A stretch of DNA of 64,000 nucleotides from Phoronis australis (taxonomy: Eukaryota > Phoronida > Phoronidae). The notes under the pieces are model-generated. The model saw only the letters and a program-made list of their open reading frames with translations. It was not told the origin of the DNA and did not search any database. How positions within the stretch are numbered: position 1 is the stretch's first letter; every line of letters begins with the position of its first letter. The DNA is taken from positions 352,433-416,432 of the forward strand of contig NMRA01000211.1 in assembly GCA_002633005.1 (NCBI GenBank), read 5' to 3'. Of this stretch, positions 10,436 through 64,000 are shown piece by piece. Both the position numbers and the translations under genes were made by a program.

Positions 10436-12115
10436 TTTGGGTTTTTGTACATCCCTTAGATAATCATGAGCAGACCTTGATAAATTTTTCAAATCTGGAA
10501 AATAGTCATCTAAGTCTTGCGATTTCATGTTATCGTGATCCTTTTGTAGTATTTATAAAGCTTTAGTTTAAGGAATATGAACTGAGTTTTTAAATTTTCG
10601 CTTGTAGTTAAAGGTCAAGTGGGAATCTAATTTTGTTTCTTACTGCTAATGTCAAGAAGGGTACCTTTTTACATTACTCAAAATGTGTGAATTTTATGAA
10701 TTATGTATAATGTTGTACCGTATGTGTCACTGTAAACTGACGTGGGGCTTGGTCTTAACTCTCTGAACTTGGCCCAGTTAGCTAGCTTTTCAAAGCAGTG
10801 CAAGATCTTTGTCCTTGCTTATATCACGGTCTCGTGATTAGATTTAAAGGCCGAGAGTCCTAGCTTTGAAAAGAGAAATATTTTTTTCTACAAAGCCAGC
10901 CTAAAAAGTCATTAGTATGGAGTATTATTGTTATGAAGAATGTCAGTATTAAGTTTTTATTGGTGCGTGTTCATGTGATGTTAGTGTTTTGATTTCTTGC
11001 CCTCTGCACATGTGTTGCAGAATTTCATAGATGCAATTACCTTTTATGGTTTTAAAGCCCACCTTGAACTGATAACATGCAAGAATTTGATTGCTATGTT
11101 ATTTAAAGCCCTATTCAATACAACTGCTTTTGTTCTTTTTTCTGTCTTCTTATGGTGACGCAATGTGATAAGGAAAGGCCACTTCATTCATTTTACGAGC
11201 CTAAGTTTGAGTGATTTAATTGAGTTCTTATGTTGCTCAAGTATTGCTGAGAATATCTGGTAAGCCCAACACTTCTTAAATAACAAAAATCTGTTCAAGG
11301 AAGGCCTTAGTGCCGAGTGGTTATTTATACACTAGTGTATGTCAATATACAGTGTTTGCCCGTTGTTGCATTTTTGCGTCATATTGGACATTTTTATGAA
11401 CATTTATTAATATATGATGCCATTAAGCTAAGGGTTCATGGGAGCTTTGTATTCAATGTAATTTTGTAAGAAATAAGACAAGAGAAATTATACCAAGTTT
11501 TATTTTTTGATTAGGTCAAAGACGCAGTTAGTTCTGGTCTGTTTTTGGAAAATTGAGTTGGTGGTGGGATATTTTTTTTTCAGTTGCCCACTTTTTTAAA
11601 AATGAGGATACCCGATACACCCAAGAGAAGGAAAAATGATGCAGGATTTGTTTCGTTTTAACACATCCCTCAGAAAATCATGGCGTTTCAAACCTCGAGC
11701 ACATGCCCGTGTGCAATTTTTTTTACAACCAAATGCCAGAACTTGGATGAAATTGATGCAGGAGGGTATTTTTTAGTCTGTGAACACAGGTCTCGAAATG
11801 AGCCGGGGTACAAGCCACCAGAACCAACTATGCTTTTTTGGCCTTATCTATCAATATTTTCTATTGATAAAAGTTACGCAACACCCAACATTTTTCAGTG
11901 CCACTACGGATTAACAAACTATGGACAGTGTTAATGCACCTCCACAAACTGAAATGTACTCCTAGTGCCCGGACCTTAGAGGTGCACGGCAATCACTGAA
12001 TATGCAGTATTTAGTCGTGAAACCTCTTTTATCTTCTATAATTTTTATTTGAAATTAAGGTGATTCAACAATTAAGTTCAATCTACAGTCGAACTGTGTT
12101 AAAACTGCAAACCTG
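10436..12115 (+). other. Probable TTLL10 3' UTR and convergent intergenic DNA
   Basis: AT-rich DNA with no credible coding exon on either strand; 11660-11935 holds a dispersed repeat. No canonical AATAAA is seen close to the stop codon, so the transcript end cannot be placed. Confidence 0.4.
11660..11935 (+). repeat. Dispersed repeat, partner of 3900-4180
   Basis: Plus-strand copy of the repeat at 3900-4180 (opposite orientation). Shared boxes include AAATCATGGCGTTTCAA, GAACACAGGTCT and GGGGTACAAGCCA. A short open frame (11680-11934) is a by-product. Confidence 0.6.
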
Positions 12116-12334
12116 GGCCCATTCCAAGAAAACTGATTTTGCTAAGTCAAATCTTATAAACTTATGTCAGTTTAAGATAAAACTGTTTCAAGAAAGTGAT
12201 CTGAAGTTTGATTTAAGTTTTTGACTTAAATTTTCTTAAGTTTGACTTATGTGGAAGTTTCAAAGTTTGGAATTTGAGACCAAACTTACACTTAAGTCAA
12301 AAAAGAACGTTAGTTGGTTTCTTGGAAAGGGTTT
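12115..12334. mobile_element. MITE-like foldback element with CCATTCCAAGAAAAC ends
   Basis: The left end GGGCCCATTCCAAGAAAAC (12117-12133 region) is inverted at the right end GGTTTCTTGGAAAGGG (to about 12331). The interior has many half-palindromic TTAAGTTTGACTTA/ACTTAAGT blocks. No coding capacity. Confidence 0.6.
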
Positions 12335-15203
12335 TTCCTTATTACATTCCATTATACAAGCTCACTGTATTGACTGAAACACATTGATTTATTTACAGCA
12401 AACTTCGGTCACAACAAATGTTTTGGAAAAACTCCAAGAGGGTTCATTGTAATGCTGTTTGACTATTAATTATGCAAAGAACTAATCTGGAAAAGTTGCG
12501 AGTCTATGTTTTAAATAAATTGTGCCATTGCGGTGATCAAGAGCAGTTTTATTTTGGTGACCAGATTCTTAAGAAAGTTTGAAATATTCAGTGAAGAAAT
12601 GTTCTTGTTGCTTACATCTAGAATCCCAAGAAAACTACTTTACAGACCCACACACAACATCTTTAGTGCAAATTTTTATTACCCAAAATACCTTTCAGGG
12701 TGTCGACTCAATAAATTTGACAAGTGTCATAAGAACCCCCTATAGCTGGCTCTGAGTTCCAATATTGTGTTAATTTCAAATTACATGCTGTCAAACTATA
12801 ACAAATGTAATGTCTGTCCATATAACAAACCAGTGAAATCTAATTAATTGTTTTGGCAAAATATCACTTTTTTCCATTTCATCCTACAACACTATAACAG
12901 TCATAACTAAGGTCAAAGCATCATTTCGACATCATAATAATAATAAAACAAAAAAGTATTGCTAGTAGCACTTTGGACCGACAACAATAATCCAACCAGT
13001 CTGCAGTCTGTAAAACTATTCTCTTACGTTCTAACGAAATATACATAGGATGATGTTACACGATATTAACCAGAACAGACCTTTCTTTTTTGGGCAGAAA
13101 AAATCATAGTTACACGTCCATACTTTAAGTCGGTTCACCAAGCTCACTTAGTCTAAACAATTTCATCTGATTGACAAATATCAGGAAAATTGCACGAGAT
13201 ACAATCGAGTACTTACATCAATGGCTGCAGTCATCCCAAGGTGGGAACTTCATCACATGACTGCAAGTTCAAATAACCATCATTCTGAGGAAGACTGCAG
13301 CCATTGATGGTTGAAAACATTCGCTTTATCGTAAGTACTTGAATGTGTCTCGTGAAATTCTCAGTATTAGTACACAAAGCTATTGTAACATCACATCTCT
13401 CCAACTAGAACATAGTAATACCGTAATGCTCCTATTGTATGATCTGAGATTTCTTTTTACAATAACAGTGAATGCCTGTTTCACGAGAATTTTAGCTCCC
13501 AAATTGTACACAAGTCGTTTGCTTTTCGGTCACGAATAGTTTCAGAGGTACCTTAGCGTACTTAAGTGGGTGATTACCCACTTTTTACAGAAATAAAATT
13601 GTTGGTTTGGTTCATGCGCCTTCCAGTGCAATCACACTTTTATGTGCAAACAATGATAAGGGCATTTGCATGGACAAATCGACTATTCAGGTAAATACCC
13701 ATCTCTGATTTCTCAAAAACTTGTATTATTGTCAAGTGAACTGACCTCTTATTATTTAAGATTATGTCATCTGAAATGCCATAAAAATAACATACAAAAC
13801 TGTATTGACACTGACTATGCCGATACTGGTGAACTCACTCATATTACAAAACATAAAACTTGAGTTTCAATCATTCTCAACAAGTCGACAAATACTAAAA
13901 GCAGTGACCTAAGAACCCGCCTAGGTTCAGAAGGGAGATTGGATAGATGTGTGTGAATGCATTAGTTGTTCCTTGAAAATTTCCATGTGGTGGAGTGCAA
14001 AATTGAACACCTTTATGCAATAACTATGCAGTTTTATTGCGACAAGCACAAAGCACACTATTGGAAGCATTTCCGGGTGCAGTCAAGTTTGTGTAAGCAA
14101 AATACTAGCTTTAAATCCCTTGACTGGACTTACGACGGTCCACAACACCCAACAATAGACGAGATGACAACCACTCTCATCTGGAATACTCAATAAACAA
14201 GCAATGGTTGTTATTGTAAATAGTAATATTACATTATTTATCACAAAGGAATTTGCCAGCAAAGATTATACATAACCGATGCCAAATCTTTATCACATGG
14301 TTCCCTTTACATGGTAACACGGTGAATCAGCACATTAACAACTCAAGTCATTATAGATCATTTTAAGAATAGCAAAAATTAATGTGTGCATATACCGGAA
14401 AATGTAATGCAGAGTATTGACTGCTCGGATACATGCTATCTGTTTACTTGTACATATGATACACTGACATTCCATTTGCTCGAAACACTATCACAACAAA
14501 GTGATCTAAGTAGGTCATACGTTTTACTGTAGGCAGTCCTGTTTGGCATGACTGCTAAGCCACAATCCTTCAAATATATGACGTGTCTTGCTATCTGTGC
14601 AAAGGTTAATATGGCCTTTCAGGTCATCTTTTCTACATGATCAGATAAACATTGCTCATAGCTAATCTAAATCCTTTAAAATCTTTTCTTGTCATACTCT
14701 AATTTGCAATAGTATCATCAACCTTAGTTTACGAATCATCAGGAGGTTCATGAAGTGTAATGATTAGACAGACTTTTTCTTCTCACAACTGACCAGCAGG
14801 TTCACAATTCAGACATGTAAATTCACTCCAGTTCTTAGTGAAGACGGTATTGAACTTGACTGCTTCCAGCACACAAAAGCAACACCAGGGATCGGTGTTT
14901 AACGAAAAGCGACTTAAAACTTAAGACAGAAATTTAGTCTGATGCTCCCTCTTTATCATTTCTGAATAAATGTTAAGCCAAGTAATTCTGTGCGCATCAC
15001 AGCCAAGAAATAATTTACTGAAAATTTACCAGCAACCAGCAGTACATTCTAAAAGACTGCACTTTTGCCCCAGTCAGATTTAATTATTTTTCAAAAATAG
15101 ACGTGTACAGCGCGAGACCAAATTTCTTCTTCAGTCACCTTTCAAGAAACAGACCCAGGCTGCCTCCCTGACGAGTTCCAGGGTATTGAGTTGTGTCAGT
15201 TCT
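12335..15203. other. Intergenic DNA between TTLL10 and PTPN11 3' ends
   Basis: AT-rich, no convincing exon. It should include the PTPN11 3' UTR just below 15204. Apart from the foldback at 13180-13368, no structure was recognised. Confidence 0.4.
13180..13368. mobile_element. Foldback (inverted-repeat) element
   Basis: The left arm (about 13180-13235: GCACGAGATACA, GAGTACTTAC, ATCAATGGCTGCAGTC) is mirrored by the right arm (13289-13366: GACTGCAGCCATTGAT, GTAAGTACTT, GTGTCTCGTG). The right arm has a ~20-nt insert. The central ~50 nt is unpaired. No protein coding. Confidence 0.65.
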
Positions 15204-58805
<43,602 letters not shown>

Positions 58806-58840
58806 TGTTTTATGTTCTTCGCAGCCAGGTCAAAAAGTTT

Positions 58841-58860
58841 CTAATATGGCGGAAGTGGTA
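58841..58860 (-). promoter_or_regulatory. PTPN11: YY1/ETS-like promoter motif upstream of PTPN11 start
   Basis: Plus-strand AATATGGCGGAAGTG (58843-58857) combines a YY1-type ATGGCGG with an ETS-type GGAAGT core, a pairing common at TATA-less animal promoters. It lies about 40 nt upstream of the start codon, so transcription probably begins close by. Confidence 0.45.
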
Positions 58861-59195
58861 AAATGAAAGAAGTGACCTTTACCTGTCAGGTTCAAAAATA
58901 GATGGCGCAACAAGTATTCTGTCAGCGTGCAGGATGAAAGTGCGTCTTCCTGGGATTTGCAGAAACGACCGGTGACGAGGAGAACCCTTGGATTGAAAGT
59001 CAAGATCCCGTGTATGGGTTAATTAGAAGAAGTTATGGGTCACGTTTGTCCGGTTAGTTTTTACTTGGCAGTGTTTGATGTATCCGATAACTACACTGAG
59101 ACTACTTCGGTACAGACGGCATAACATAACAACAGCCGAACAGGAAAATCATGATTGGATTGGAACAGCGTTTACAGTCATAACTAAGTAGGCCT
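58861..59195. other. PTPN11 upstream region
   Basis: Probable proximal promoter and upstream DNA of PTPN11 (minus strand). No exon recognised; no TATA box at a convincing distance. Confidence 0.35.
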
Positions 59196-59290
59196 ACATT
59201 TTATGTGCCCACATATTTATCTGGGTGCATGTTGCTCTACCTCTCAGTCACGTCTACTGCTGTATCTCCTAAACCCCTCCCTTACGAAAA
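59195..59290 (-). repeat. CCACTAGG-box repeat family, 3' end, inverted
   Basis: Minus-strand GGGGTTTAGGAGATACAGCA, GTAGACGTGACTGAGAGG and GATAAATATGTGGGCAC match the family's 3' end (44900-44995). Confidence 0.65.
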
Positions 59291-59475
59291 ATTCCAATAG
59301 GATTTCCTATTGGATTCCTACACAATGAGGATTTCCTATAGGATCCAATAGGATTTCCTATAGGATATATCCAATTATGGTCGGAATCCAATTGGATTTT
59401 GGCCCAATATCCTGTAGGAATCCTATAAGATTTCTATAGAATTTCTTATAGGAAATCCTATATATATACATATAC
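59281..59475. repeat. Palindromic CCTATAGG satellite, block 1
   Basis: Degenerate array of self-complementary TCCTATAGGA units with AT/AATT spacers (GATTTCCTATAGGATCC and variants), ending in a TATATATACATATACATATG tract. Same array type as 60790-61550. Confidence 0.9.
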
Positions 59476-60789
59476 ATATGCATATAGTCCGGACACCTAT
59501 CGTCGTCAGGCTCCAAAGGTCGTCCGCCATCTTCTTTCGCGTGCAGCGCAGCCACGCGGGACTTAGCGTTCAAATTTGGAGTGCTCGTCTGCACATTAGG
59601 TACTAACCTCTCGGGAGAAACACGCATGGAAGAACTGAGACTAAAATTAATGCATTTACCGACTGAGACCACTTAAAAACTTGTAGATTTTACTAATGCA
59701 CTTTTTTGTTCATTTTCAGAAGATATTTCGAAATTAAATTTTTTTCAGACGGAACAAAAACCTACCCAGATATTGTTTATGCAATGTATCTATTTGTTCC
59801 AGGCACCAGCCGACACCCGTTAGGCCAAAGGAAAAACGCAGTAGACAAATGGAACACACTGGGTGCTTAACAGTTTCCGCCCACGCCTTGGTCATCAAAA
59901 TATAGTCCACTTGTTTTTTATTGCAAAACATAGTACTGAGCTCAACATTTATGTTGAAATTTTTGGTTAAAGCATTTTGAATTTATTTGAAGAAAATTAA
60001 AGTACTTGAATTGATAGAGAATGGCCACCAATAAAGTAAAACATTGACTTTATTTCACTACATTGTATTGTTACATACAACACAGCATGGCATAATCAAA
60101 AATAAAAGAAGAGATTGAGCAATAAAATGCAAATACAACTTGGGTATTTATTTATTTATTTATTATTGCAGAAGCCTGTTAAAGGTGAGAAAAAATCAAA
60201 CAATACGATATTGGGTAATTTATTAGAACAATTGTCGAGGTTCAATGATCAACTTGCACTGACAAAGTCTCAAAGAGTTACAGTTCTGTTTTGGCTGACA
60301 AGGTGTTAACAGAGAATGAAGAAAAACTGAAAAGAAAAGGAAAGACAGCAGAGATAAGTGGTGTTAAGAACAACAAGAGCAAAAGGTCAAATAAAGAGGA
60401 CACAAATAGAAAATAAGTAAGGTCTATCTGGAATAAAGCAATTGCGATTTATTTTCCAGAACTGAAATTCTAAATCAATTTTAATCGATTTAAAAATCGA
60501 TATCATACTAGTAAAACAGTTTGTGGTTGAAGTAGAATTGCTGTAAACCACTTTCCACTATTTTCTTGGCCTTTTTCTGTGTGGTTTTCTGTTCTTTCAA
60601 AAGGCGGCAGCATATGACGAAAAACAATGCACAGTTCAAACAACTCGGCATAAATAAAAGAAAACTTTTGAATCAACTAATACTATGGATTTGTGAGAGT
60701 CAAATCAAGTTCTATGCAGAGCATAACTTTGAAGTGGAATAGTTGGGTGAGTACGACAACAAGCCGGTTTTATGCTTAGGCGGACGACC

Positions 60790-61550
60790 ATTGGGTTCCC
60801 GAGTATATAGGAACACATGGGACTTCCTGTTGGATCCAATAGGATTTCTGATAGGAAATCCAATAGGATTTTATATAGGAACCTATGGGACTTCCTATTT
60901 GATCCGATAGCATGTCCTATTGGATCCTATAAGAATCCTCTAGGGTTTCTATAGGAATTGTATAGGGTTTTCTACTGGATCCTATAGGATTTCCTATTCG
61001 ATCCTATAGGAAATCCAATAGGATCCTATAAGATTTCCTAAAGCTTACAAAATGAAAGCCTATAGAAATCCTTTAGGATATCCTTATGTGAAACCCTATA
61101 GGATAACCTATGGGAAACCCTATAGGAATTAGTATAAGACTTGAATATATCCAGTAGGCAGTTCAATATAGGATTCTATAGGAAGTTCAACAGGATTCTA
61201 TGAAGCAATTAACATTCACGTATTAAGACTCGCCTGAATATTAAATTTTACAAAAATTAGTGACTCAGAAGAGCTGAAATTAGATAAAAACAAATCGATA
61301 TTTTAATACTTTTAGGTTATTTGTTTGTTAAAATGCTTAAAAATCCGATTTGTGATTAAATTCCTATAGGATTTTTTCAATAGGAATTCCTATAGGATAT
61401 CTTAATCCTATAGGAATCCTTTATAGGAAATCGATATTCCTATAAGAATTCTTATAGGAATTTCTATAGGAATTCCTATAGGAAATCTATAGAAATTTCT
61501 GTAGGATCCTATAGTAATTCCTATATGATCCTGTAGGATCCTATTGAATA
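60790..61550. repeat. Palindromic CCTATAGG satellite, block 2
   Basis: Longer, patchy array of TCCTATAGGA/TCCTATTGGATCC units from about 60790 to 61200, a non-repeat gap, then 61355-61550. The open frame at 61408-61689 on the minus strand is read from it and is not a gene. Confidence 0.9.
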
Positions 61551-63120
61551 TTTTGGTATGGGCTGTGGCGGACCTAGCTAGCCAGCTAGCTGTATGAAGA
61601 CTATCGTAAAAATACAGGTAGGTACCTCTGTGTGTATTTCTTCCGTAGACCCCGAAATTGCTCACAGTCAGGGTAGTTCTGCTGGTCAACTCACTGTGAA
61701 ACTTGTTTCAACATGTAAACCTAAAGACCGGACGAGGTGCATGCAAAATCTGGAAGTCAACCGACACTCACCTTGCCCGTTACAACCGTTTAAGTGAAAA
61801 ACAATGCAACGAATGTCATTTTCAGTTGCATCATTCTCAACCTTTTGTAACAATGAAAAGTATGTTGTCCTTTTGAAAACAGTACGCTCATGTCACACGC
61901 ATTTCCTAAATTTTTGCGACAACTTTGCAGCAGCAAAATTTGTTCAGAAATTCCATAGCATTATATTGTCGTGATAGACCGTCCAGCTGTATCAGGCAGG
62001 TTAGTCCCCAAGGTCAGAAATAGCAGGTGTTTCCGCTCAATTACTCTTTAATGCACTTTAATCTGATTGTGGTAAGATAAGAGCTGCCTGAATAATTAGG
62101 ACGATTGATATCATTTTTTGCCCTTTTTATAGACGAAAACAGAGTCCATATTTGAATTTTTCATAAAAAATTATGTGAGTTTAATTTTCCCCCACAAAAA
62201 TCGGTTAAGTTTTGTGGGAGATAGTTGACAACTTGATGCTAAATGACGCCAGTGTGAATGAAAGTAGTTCACAACTGGTCAAACCTAATTACCATATTTA
62301 TTGGCTGCAGCTAGAGTCCAGACAAAGGCCTATTCATATCAGTGATAACTAGTGAGCAGCTTATACTCCATGAAGCCCCTAAGTTTACCTCACAGGCAAA
62401 ATTAAGTTATGCAGTTTTTGGGTATTGAAATTCTAAAAACTTATAATGAAGTGAAACCAGTTCCAATAATTTGTTGAGACGTGTACGCAACCTCGTGAAA
62501 GAATAACAGTTGATTGAAGAATCGGCAAAAAAAGAAACTTGCCAATAGGTGAAGCAATATTTCATGGCGCCAAAAGCCGACGCAGAACATTGGTCCACAA
62601 CTTTAGCAGCAGAATAACGGTAAAACGCCATTTTTTCCAACACCGTTAAATAATTTAGTTTATTCAAGGAAGACTGTTTTTAATGACACTAATTTTGTGT
62701 CAGATTTTATCTTACCACTTTTTACCCACATCGGCGCAAAGCTGTATATTTAGTATACAGCTTTGTACCAAGGCTATGGCAGACCTAGGATACTATAACG
62801 TGGGGCCCAACATGTTGCTTCTGGGGATTGGGCAAAGCGCGGTTGTACCCGGTGGTCGGGGATGTAGTCCTTTTGTTCGAGAAATCATATAGGATTAAAA
62901 AAAAAACGGCGATACAACCCCCGTCAGAGGACCCCCCTTCGTCCGTTACCGGTCCTTCTTGCTGAACTTAATACTTCTTCATGCTACTGTTGTTTCGTTT
63001 TGCTTCCGGCAGCCAAGGGGTGGCGGCAGGCCCCCTGGGTCCCCCAAAATCTGCCTATGCCTTGTAGGATCGGTATGGTCGAGATTTAACAGATGTATTC
63101 CAATGAAGCTGTGCTGTGGA
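61551..63120. other. Upstream intergenic DNA, nothing recognised
   Basis: No exon, RNA or clear mobile element seen. The GC content rises around 62780-63060 (runs of C and G), perhaps part of an unrecognised repeat. Confidence 0.3.
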
Positions 63121-63129
63121 CAGGCGATG

Positions 63130-63460
63130 ACGAGTTTCGGATCGATTCTCCTGCCACCTAGTGGGAATTTTATTTTTTAAGTTCGACTCTGTATCTTGAT
63201 AGATTTTCATGAAATTTGGCAAACCTCCTCATTTTCATATAAATTTAACATATTCTGTGCCACCTGGTGGCCATTTATAAAAAATTAGTGCATTTTTGTT
63301 GTCCACCTCTCTCTCCCTGAATATACCACTCAAGTGATCATCTTGAAAATTGACAGTTGTTCCTGACGAGAAGACTGCAGCCGCCATTAATTAACTTTGG
63401 TACCCCCTTAAGGGACAATTTTGGACTTNTTGTATCCACAGCTGTATCTCCTCAACGCTT
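63130..63460 (-). repeat. CCACTAGG-box repeat family, inverted copy
   Basis: GCCACCTAGTGGG (63153) and GTGCCACCTGGTGGCC (63259) are reversed family boxes; ATTTTCATGAAATTTGGCAA (63206 on) is the reversed AAATTTCATGAAAAT box; CAGCTGTATCTCCTCAACGC (63439 on) is the reversed GGAGATACAGC box. A single N lies at 63429. Confidence 0.75.
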
Positions 63461-64000
63461 TCAAGTTTGTGATTGGGTGGCAGGTGTGTTCGTATGGAGA
63501 CGGCAATGTCTGACGGTGAGTTTCAGAATAATTGGGTGCGAAAAAACATTTTTGAGAAATTTGGAATAATTACCAACAACAATACCAGGGCCCTTCGTTC
63601 TACGAAGCTGGGGCCGAATATCGGCACCTTCCCCTATCAAATCGCGCAAAATTCCCCTCGATCATTAGGTCGAAAAATTCCTCCCTGAATGACCAAAAAT
63701 TCCCCTCATGGTTTTAGCATCCAAGTAACAACCTAAAAATATATTCAAATCCATGCACTGACTTACTCACAAGGCCTCCAGGCACCGGAAACATCACAAA
63801 CCGGTTTCATCATGAAGCAAGTACTACATACAGGAGTTCTAGAACCAGTTTTGCATTAATTCACTCTGGCGTATTGAAAACACAAAACTAAAAGAAAACT
63901 TTGGTGCGTCTACAGCTCAAAATGGTGCACTTGCCAGAGGACAATTGTGAAAAGCTATGCAGCGGAGCATATAGAAGCATACATGAAATTAACTTTTCAC
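63461..64000. other. Window end, nothing recognised
   Basis: Short open frames on both strands (63473-63688 +, 63461-63649 -) overlap each other and show no recognisable domain. No other structure seen. Confidence 0.3.

Noticed and set aside
61408-61689. 93-codon minus-strand ORF rich in Ile/Pro/Gly
   Set aside because: Read from the palindromic CCTATAGG satellite.

Overview
The window looks like intron-rich animal DNA: AT-rich, with spliceosomal GT-AG (and one GC-AG) introns, CA/TTG microsatellites, non-LTR retrotransposon tails and many small foldback elements. Two conserved metazoan genes can be assembled exon by exon from both strands. The low-copy-looking exons, moderate introns and an SHP2 without the large catalytic-domain insert of the fly protein suggest an invertebrate, perhaps a deuterostome or lophotrochozoan. 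I cannot name the species from sequence alone.

Layout. About 1.5-10.4 kb, + strand: the 3' part of a TTLL10-type tubulin polyglycylase gene (eight in-window exon positions, missing its N-terminus). It has a ~0.5 kb tandem duplication of one exon, joined by a single N, and a second, diverged candidate terminal exon. About 10.4-15.2 kb: convergent intergenic DNA with small foldback elements. About 15.2-58.8 kb, - strand: a complete PTPN11/corkscrew (SHP2) gene. I could place 15 coding exons that join in frame into 602 codons plus stop: two SH2 domains, a PTP domain with the signature HCSAGIGRTG, and a tail with two pY-x-N motifs. The first coding exon is only 14 nt and lies about 29.5 kb upstream of exon 2, next to a YY1/ETS-like promoter motif. 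About 58.9-64 kb: upstream DNA with a palindromic CCTATAGG-type satellite and degraded repeats.

The 29.5 kb first intron holds most of the repeats: a family built from tandem units that each begin with a CTCF-consensus-like CCACTAGGNGGCGC box, two LINE 3' ends, a broken THAP domain, a near-perfect 195-bp hairpin, a 107-bp MITE with 25-bp inverted ends, and a cluster of related long inverted-repeat arms at 53.8-58.5 kb that may bound a ~4 kb DNA transposon.

The most unusual local structure is an 18-copy, ~32-bp minisatellite abutting the 3' end of PTPN11 exon 6. Its unit copies the exon end plus the splice donor, so it forms an array of decoy 5' splice sites. The two genes have no evident joint function: TTLL10 modifies tubulin or other proteins, and SHP2 is a receptor-tyrosine-kinase signalling phosphatase. 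They simply sit tail to tail.
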